DNA of 64,000 nucleotides from the NCBI GenBank assembly GCA_963807005.1, contig CAWDZK010000001.1:806001-870000 (forward strand). Reading direction: 5' to 3'. Positions 59,888-64,000 of the stretch are shown in pieces. Within the stretch, counting starts at the first letter, position 1. Every line of letters begins with the position of its first letter. The position numbers and the translations under genes are program-made. The notes beneath the pieces are model-generated. The model was given only the letters and a program-made list of their open reading frames with translations, was not told where the DNA came from and did no database searches. This stretch comes from CAWDZK01 sp963807005 (GTDB lineage Bacteria; Actinomycetota; Actinomycetes; JACCUZ01).

Positions 59888-60402
59888 CGGGCGTCCTCCA
59901 GCCAACCGGCCAGGCGGCCCCGCGCGTCGTGCAGCATCCGCTTGATCGTCCCCTCGGGTCGCCGCAGCGCCGACGCCACCTCGGCCACGCTCATGTCGGC
60001 GTAGTAGTGCAGGAGCACCGGCTTGCGCAGCCGGTCCGGGAGCCGCTCGACCAGGTCCCGCAGCCAGGGGTCGGCCGCCGGGGTGCTCACCGGCGCCGTC
60101 TCCTCCAGGCGGGCCTGCAGCTTGCGGTCGCGCTGCTCGCGCCGCCAGCGGTCGCGGACCAGGTTGGTGGCCGTGACGTAGAGGTAGCCCTTGGGGTCGC
60201 GCACCGTCAGCCAGCGCGACAGCAGCCGGGTGAAGGCCTCGGAGGCGATGTCGTGCGCGGCGTCCCGGTCGCCGACCAGCGCGGCACACCAGCCGGCCAG
60301 CGGGGCGTACTGCTCGTTCCACAGGGCCCGGGCGGCGTCCTCCCGCGCGGCCGCGGCAGCTGCCGCGACGGCGTGGGTGCGGGAGGTTCCCGCGGTCACC
60401 AT
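59884..60402 (-). CDS. ECF-family RNA polymerase sigma factor
   Basis: 172-residue sigma-70 family factor of the ECF type. Region 2 includes WNEQYAPLAGWCAALVGDRDAAHDIASEAF split across the core helix, with KGYLYVTATNLVRDRWRRE. Region 4 has LPDRLRKPVLLHYYADMSVAEVA and RRPEGTIKRMLHDARGRL. ATG at 60402 has no strong ribosome site. Two inverted repeats sit just upstream (60413-60460). Its stop overlaps the membrane protein gene (GTGA). Confidence 0.92.
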   Translation of the reverse strand: MVTAGTSRTHAVAAAAAAAREDAARALWNEQYAPLAGWCAALVGDRDAAHDIASEAFTRLLSRWLTVRDPKGYLYVTATNLVRDRWRREQRDRKLQARLEETAPVSTPAADPWLRDLVERLPDRLRKPVLLHYYADMSVAEVASALRRPEGTIKRMLHDARGRLAGWLEDAR

Positions 60403-60412
60403 GACGGCCACG

Positions 60413-60442
60413 ACCCGAGGACGTCTGACGACGTCCTCGGGT
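60413..60442 (-). promoter_or_regulatory. Hairpin immediately upstream of the ECF sigma start
   Basis: Perfect 13-base arms ACCCGAGGACGTC and its complement with loop TGAC, ending 10 bases before the ATG. If transcribed it would mask the translation start region; as DNA it could be an operator. Confidence 0.55.
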
Positions 60443-60444
60443 TC

Positions 60445-60460
60445 ACCTGACGCGTCAGGT
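60445..60460 (-). promoter_or_regulatory. 16-bp palindrome upstream of the ECF sigma gene
   Basis: ACCTGACGCGTCAGGT is a perfect palindrome two bases from the hairpin at 60413. It has the size of a dimeric regulator site and lies in the divergent region shared with icmA. Confidence 0.5.
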
Positions 60461-60669
60461 CCCCTCGGTCCTGCGCGCAGCCGGTCGTCCCCGTCCCGGG
60501 GAGCCGGTCGCCCGTCTCCATCCGAGCGAGGGTAGTCCCCCAGGCGGGTACCCTCGGTGACGAAGCGGACATGACGGCGAGTCGGTTCCAGTGCCGGCGT
60601 CATGTCATACGCGGCCGCGGCGAACCCCGTCGTCAGGCCGAGGGTGCCCGAGTGGCAGGGAGTCGAGTG

Positions 60670-62343
60670 GTGGACGCCGAGGAGATCCAGCAGGGACGCG
60701 AGCGCTGGCAGCGCCGCTACGACGCTGCGCGGGTGCGGGAGGCGGACTTCACGACGCTGTCCGGTGTGCCGGTGGACCCGGTCTACGGGCCGGGCCCTGG
60801 CGACACGGTCGAGGGGTTCGAGCGGATCGGCTGGCCGGGGGAGTTCCCGTTCACCCGCGGCCTGTACCCGACGGGGTACCGGGGGCGGACCTGGACGATC
60901 CGGCAGTTCGCCGGGTTCGGCAACGCCGAGCAGACCAACGAGCGGTACAAGATGATCCTGGCGGCCGGCGGTGGTGGGCTGTCGGTGGCCTTCGACATGC
61001 CGACATTGATGGGTCGGGACTCCGACGACCCGCAGTCGCTGGGCGAGGTGGGCCACTGCGGGGTGGCGATCGACTCGGCGGCGGACATGGAGCTGCTCTT
61101 CTCCGACATCCCGCTGGGCGAGGTCACGACGTCGATGACGATCAGCGGCCCGGCGGTGCCGGTGTTCTGCATGTACCTGGTCGCGGCGGAGCGGCAGGGG
61201 GTCGACCTCGGTGTGCTCAACGGCACCCTGCAGACCGACATCTTCAAGGAGTACATCGCGCAGAAGGAGTGGCTGTTCCCGCCGGAGCCGCACCTGCGTC
61301 TGATCGGCGACCTGATGCAGTACTGCGTGGAGAACATCCCGGCGTACAAGCCGCTGTCGGTGTCGGGCTACCACATCCGTGAGGCCGGGTCGACGGCCGC
61401 GCAGGAGCTCGCGTTCACCCTGGCCGACGGCTTCGGCTACGTGGAGCTGGGGCTGTCCCGTGGCCTGGACGTCGACGAGTTCGCGCCCGGGCTGTCGTTC
61501 TTCTTCGACGCGCACCTGGACTTCTTCGAGGAGATCGCCAAGTTCCGCGCCGCCCGGCGGATCTGGGCCCGGTGGCTGCGCGACGTCTACGGCGCGAAGA
61601 CGGAGAAGGCGCAGTGGCTGCGCTTCCACACCCAGACCGCCGGGGTGTCGCTGACCGCGCAGCAGCCGGACAACAACATCGTCCGCACCGCCGTGGAGGC
61701 TCTGGCCGCCGTGCTCGGCGGGACCAACTCGCTGCACACCAACGCCCTGGACGAGGTCCTGGCGCTGCCGAGCGAGAAGGCCGCCGAGATCGCCCTGCGC
61801 ACCCAGCAGGTGATCATGGAGGAGACCGGCGTGGTGAACGTCGCGGACCCGCTGGGCGGCTCCTGGTACGTCGAGGCGCTGACCGACCGGATCGAGGCCG
61901 AGGCCGAGGCGGTGTTCACCCGGATCAGGGAGATGGGCTCGGACGGCTCGATCACCTCCGGGCTGCTGCGCGGCATCGAGGACGGCTGGTTCATGTCCGA
62001 GATCGCCGAGGCCGCGTTCGTCTACCAGACCGCCCTCGAGAAGGGCGAGAAGAAGGTGGTCGGGGTCAACGTGCACACCACCACCGTCGAGGAGCCGCTG
62101 GAGATCCTGCGCGTCTCGCACGAGGTCGAGCGGGAGCAGAACCGCGTGCTCGGTGCCCGGCGGGCCGAGCGTGACGACGCCGCCGCCCGGGCCGCGGTCG
62201 CCCGGATGGCCGAGGTCGCCCGCACCGAGGAGAACATGGTGCCCGCGATGCTCGAGGCCGTCCGCGCCGAGGCCACCCTCGGCGAGATCTGCGACGCCCT
62301 GCGCGCCGAGTGGGGCGACTACCGCGAGCCGCCGCGCTTCTGA
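60670..62343 (+). CDS. icmA: Isobutyryl-CoA mutase large subunit
   Basis: 557-residue B12-dependent mutase catalytic subunit without a B12-binding domain. GTG at 60670 follows AGGGAG and gives a start like Streptomyces IcmA; longer upstream frames are Arg-rich and unlikely. Specificity residues are Phe80 (TIRQFAGFGN) and Gln198 (KEYIAQKEW), the pair that marks isobutyryl-CoA mutase; methylmalonyl-CoA mutase has Tyr and Arg there. It interconverts isobutyryl-CoA and n-butyryl-CoA. The small B12-binding subunit IcmB is not in the window. A long inverted repeat follows the stop. Confidence 0.9.
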   Translation: MDAEEIQQGRERWQRRYDAARVREADFTTLSGVPVDPVYGPGPGDTVEGFERIGWPGEFPFTRGLYPTGYRGRTWTIRQFAGFGNAEQTNERYKMILAAGGGGLSVAFDMPTLMGRDSDDPQSLGEVGHCGVAIDSAADMELLFSDIPLGEVTTSMTISGPAVPVFCMYLVAAERQGVDLGVLNGTLQTDIFKEYIAQKEWLFPPEPHLRLIGDLMQYCVENIPAYKPLSVSGYHIREAGSTAAQELAFTLADGFGYVELGLSRGLDVDEFAPGLSFFFDAHLDFFEEIAKFRAARRIWARWLRDVYGAKTEKAQWLRFHTQTAGVSLTAQQPDNNIVRTAVEALAAVLGGTNSLHTNALDEVLALPSEKAAEIALRTQQVIMEETGVVNVADPLGGSWYVEALTDRIEAEAEAVFTRIREMGSDGSITSGLLRGIEDGWFMSEIAEAAFVYQTALEKGEKKVVGVNVHTTTVEEPLEILRVSHEVEREQNRVLGARRAERDDAAARAAVARMAEVARTEENMVPAMLEAVRAEATLGEICDALRAEWGDYREPPRF

Positions 62344-62363
62344 GCTCTGCTGCCCGTCAGCCA

Positions 62364-62422
62364 TCGAGTGGCGCGTAGTGGCTGCTCCGAGCCCTGGACG
62401 ACAGCCACTACCCGCCACTCGA
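62364..62422. repeat. Long intergenic inverted repeat, CGAGTGG family
   Basis: 21-base arms (62364-62384 and 62402-62422) pair at 20 of 21 positions with a 17-base loop. Outside, GCTGCCCGTC and a near complement extend the stem across a bulge. It lies 20 bases after the icmA stop. It shares its first bases with the repeat at 24622. Confidence 0.8.
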
Positions 62423-62484
62423 CGGGGCAGCGGGGCGCCGGGGGTGGGCCGAGGCTCCTGGCGGCGTGAGGGAGGATGGGGGAC

Positions 62485-63423
62485 ATGTCCCAGTCGAGCA
62501 TCAACCCGTACGGCGCCGTCGACCTCTCCGCCCTCACCCGTACGCCCGCTCCCGGTAGCCCGGCGGCCGCGCCGAGCGGCGGGACGGCGGCACCGGACGG
62601 GTTCGTCGTGGACGTCGCCGAGGCCGACTTCCAGGCGGTCGTCCTCGAGCAGTCGCTGACCGTCCCGGTCGTCATCGACTTCTGGGCCGACTGGTGCGGG
62701 CCGTGCAAGCAGCTGAGCCCGGTGCTCGAGCGTCTCGCGGCGGCCGACGACGGCCGGTGGCTGCTGGCCAAGATCGACCTCGACGCCAACCCCCGGCTGG
62801 GCCAGGCGTTCCAGGTGCAGAGCATCCCGGCCGTGTTCGCGGTCGTGAAGGGCCAGCCCATCCCGTTGTTCCAGGGTGCCCTGCCCGAGGCCCAGGTCCG
62901 GCAGTACCTCGACGAGCTGCTCCGGGTCGCCGAGGAGAACGGCGTCAGCGGCCGGCTCACTTCCGACGGCCAGGCCCCGGACGCAGTCGAGGACGAGGAC
63001 GAGGCCGCGGGTGACTCGCGCTACGACGAGGCGTACGACGCGATCGAGCGCGGTGACCTCGACGTCGCGGCGGACGCCTACCGGGCGCTGCTGGCGGACA
63101 ACCCCGCCGATCCCGACGCGCAGGCCGGCCTGGGGCAGGTCGAGCTGCTCCGGCGCACCCAGGGGGTCGACGAGCGGGCCGTCCGCAAGGCGGCCGCGGA
63201 TCACCCCGACGACGTCGCGGCCCAGAGCGCGGCCGCCGACCTGGACCTGCTCGGCGGGAACGTCGAGGAGGCGTTCGCCCGGATGCTGGAACTGGTCCGA
63301 CGGGTGTCCGGCAGCGATCGCGACGCCGCCCGCACCCACCTCGTCGGGCTGTTCGAGCTCGTCGGCAACCAGGACGACCGGGTCGCGAGAGCCCGCACCG
63401 CCCTCGCCAACGCCCTGTTCTGA
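62485..63423 (+). CDS. Thioredoxin-TPR protein (YbbN/CnoX-like)
   Basis: 312-residue cytoplasmic protein. An N-terminal disordered Pro/Ala segment of about 40 residues is followed by a thioredoxin domain with the redox motif WADWCGPCKQL and SIPAVFAVVKG. The C-terminal half is TPR-like (YDEAYDAIERGDLDVAADAY, GGNVEEAFARMLELV). In E. coli CnoX the domain pair is a chaperedoxin that guards against oxidative aggregation; here the CxxC is intact, so redox activity is expected. Start ATG at 62485 after GGGAGG. Confidence 0.9.
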   Translation: MSQSSINPYGAVDLSALTRTPAPGSPAAAPSGGTAAPDGFVVDVAEADFQAVVLEQSLTVPVVIDFWADWCGPCKQLSPVLERLAAADDGRWLLAKIDLDANPRLGQAFQVQSIPAVFAVVKGQPIPLFQGALPEAQVRQYLDELLRVAEENGVSGRLTSDGQAPDAVEDEDEAAGDSRYDEAYDAIERGDLDVAADAYRALLADNPADPDAQAGLGQVELLRRTQGVDERAVRKAAADHPDDVAAQSAAADLDLLGGNVEEAFARMLELVRRVSGSDRDAARTHLVGLFELVGNQDDRVARARTALANALF

Positions 63424-63429
63424 TCCTGG

Positions 63430-64000
63430 TCAGGGCAGAGCCGGGTCCGCGCTGTCCTTGGTATGGCCCTTGCCGCGACACTTCTGGTGTCCGTTGCCGT
63501 TGTCCGGCCCCTGGCCGTGGTCGTGTGTGTCCTCGCAGCCGACGTCCAACGTCAGGCTGCCGACGGTCGCGTCGCTGAAGTAGGCGCCGGTGGAGTGCGC
63601 ACCGAGATCTGCGACGCCTGTTGCACCCGCGACCAGCAGCAGGAGCCCCGTCCCGATCGCTGTCGGGACGGCCAAGGGCGGCCGGCGCCTTCGCCGGCGA
63701 TGTCCCCGACGAGGCTCTTGGTCGGATGTCGCGCCGAAGAAGACGTGCCACGCCAGCGTCACGCTGATCACCAACAGGACCAGCGAGGGCACGCCGGTGG
63801 GCTGGTGCAGGAAGACAAGGACGTAGCCCCCGCCCGTGACGCCGCCGACGACTTCGCCCACCACGTTCTGCGGCGGCAGAGTCCAAGGATCGACGCTGCG
63901 GTTGGCGTCCCCCTTCGTCTGGAGCCCACCGGTGACCCTCGCGGCCACGCGGTGGGTCACCAGACCCTCGTGGGTCCGGAAGGTGACGACCCTCCCCACC
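63430..64000 (-). CDS. SipW-type signal peptidase I, C-terminal part (5' end outside window)
   Basis: The frame is open to the window end, so the N-terminus with the catalytic Ser is missing. The visible part has VVTFRTHEGLVTHRVAARV (the THR His is the expected general base of the ER/SipW type) and LQTKGDANRSVDPW (box E-like GDAN), then a membrane helix (LVLLVISVTLAWHVFF). After a very basic stretch comes a second hydrophobic helix followed by AHSTGAYFSDATVGSLTL and a His/Cys/Gly-rich tail. The end resembles a SipW-dependent substrate segment fused to the peptidase. Convergent with the thioredoxin gene, six bases apart. Confidence 0.78.
   Translation of the reverse strand, partial: VGRVVTFRTHEGLVTHRVAARVTGGLQTKGDANRSVDPWTLPPQNVVGEVVGGVTGGGYVLVFLHQPTGVPSLVLLVISVTLAWHVFFGATSDQEPRRGHRRRRRRPPLAVPTAIGTGLLLLVAGATGVADLGAHSTGAYFSDATVGSLTLDVGCEDTHDHGQGPDNGNGHQKCRGKGHTKDSADPALP

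Noticed and set aside
60670..62343. Call as methylmalonyl-CoA mutase large subunit
   Set aside because: Tyr and Arg that hold the carboxylate of methylmalonyl-CoA are Phe80 and Gln198 here, as in isobutyryl-CoA mutase.
59884..63339. Reading the ECF sigma frame as a protein of more than 1100 residues
   Set aside because: The part upstream of 60402 is antisense to icmA and the thioredoxin gene; only the last 172 codons have sigma motifs.

Overview
The window is about 64 kb of very GC-rich DNA (roughly 70 percent or more by eye). It has dense, often overlapping genes, many GTG starts and frequent ATGA/GTGA stop-start overlaps. Gene content and order point to an actinobacterium (Actinomycetota): thrC-thrB-rho, rpmE-prfA-prmC-sua5-wecA, the whole atp operon, a DUF2550 gene, a PduO-type adenosyltransferase and murA run in the order known from mycobacteria, and the NucS/EndoMS mismatch endonuclease lies further on. 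I do not assign a genus. No tRNA, rRNA, CRISPR array or insertion sequence was recognised.

Region by region. 1-3777: end of thrC, thrB, and rho with a long disordered N-terminal insert. 3966-11811: a block of nine genes between rho and rpmE, where mycobacteria have nothing comparable. It holds three small secreted paralogues, a PIG-L/LmbE deacetylase, a processive-type GT2 glycosyltransferase, a short exosortase-family membrane protease/transpeptidase, a membrane-anchored ATP-grasp protein, a UDP-GlcNAc 2-epimerase and a HAD hydrolase. Most are translationally coupled. Two of the paralogues end in an AEGN motif, a membrane helix and an Arg cluster, which is the form of an exosortase sorting signal. 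I regard this as the most likely undescribed system here. 11919-24576: translation and tRNA-modification genes, a GlcNAc-1-phosphate transferase and the ATP synthase operon. 24710-30449: adenosyltransferase, fosfomycin-insensitive-type murA (Asp in place of the catalytic Cys), 3-hydroxybutyryl-CoA dehydrogenase, a STAS protein and ethylmalonyl-CoA mutase. 30446-47171: an ABC exporter, two MFS exporters, a large PAS/GAF/SpoIIE phosphatase split by a frameshift, an ArsR-type regulator with a perfect 42-bp palindrome in front of it, nucS, a double-length 3-hydroxyacyl-CoA dehydrogenase, hydrolases and a frameshifted FAD oxidoreductase. 47191-51516: AI-2E family permease and two long coiled-coil proteins of the DivIVA/Scy kind. 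51559-55655: crotonyl-CoA carboxylase/reductase, epimerase, thiolase and MeaB GTPase. 55668-64000: four-cupredoxin-domain multicopper oxidase, a secreted protein split by a frameshift, an ECF sigma factor coupled to a membrane-anchored protein, isobutyryl-CoA mutase large subunit, a thioredoxin-TPR protein and a SipW-type signal peptidase cut by the window end.

Two functional themes run through the window. First, B12-dependent acyl-CoA chemistry: ccr, ecm, epi, thiolase, 3-hydroxybutyryl-CoA dehydrogenases, meaB, icmA and the adenosyltransferase together supply much of an ethylmalonyl-CoA pathway plus valine/isobutyrate-type carbon rearrangement. Second, cell-surface assembly: the exosortase block, wecA, murA, the polarity-type coiled coils and the SipW-type peptidase. 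Intergenic space carries several hairpin families. One pair shows a compensatory base change, and another shares a core beginning CGAGTGG. At several genes a TAnnnT box lies 6-10 nt before the start codon, suggesting leaderless transcripts. Three reading-frame breaks (near 36.6, 47.1 and 58.2 kb) may be true mutations or sequence errors.
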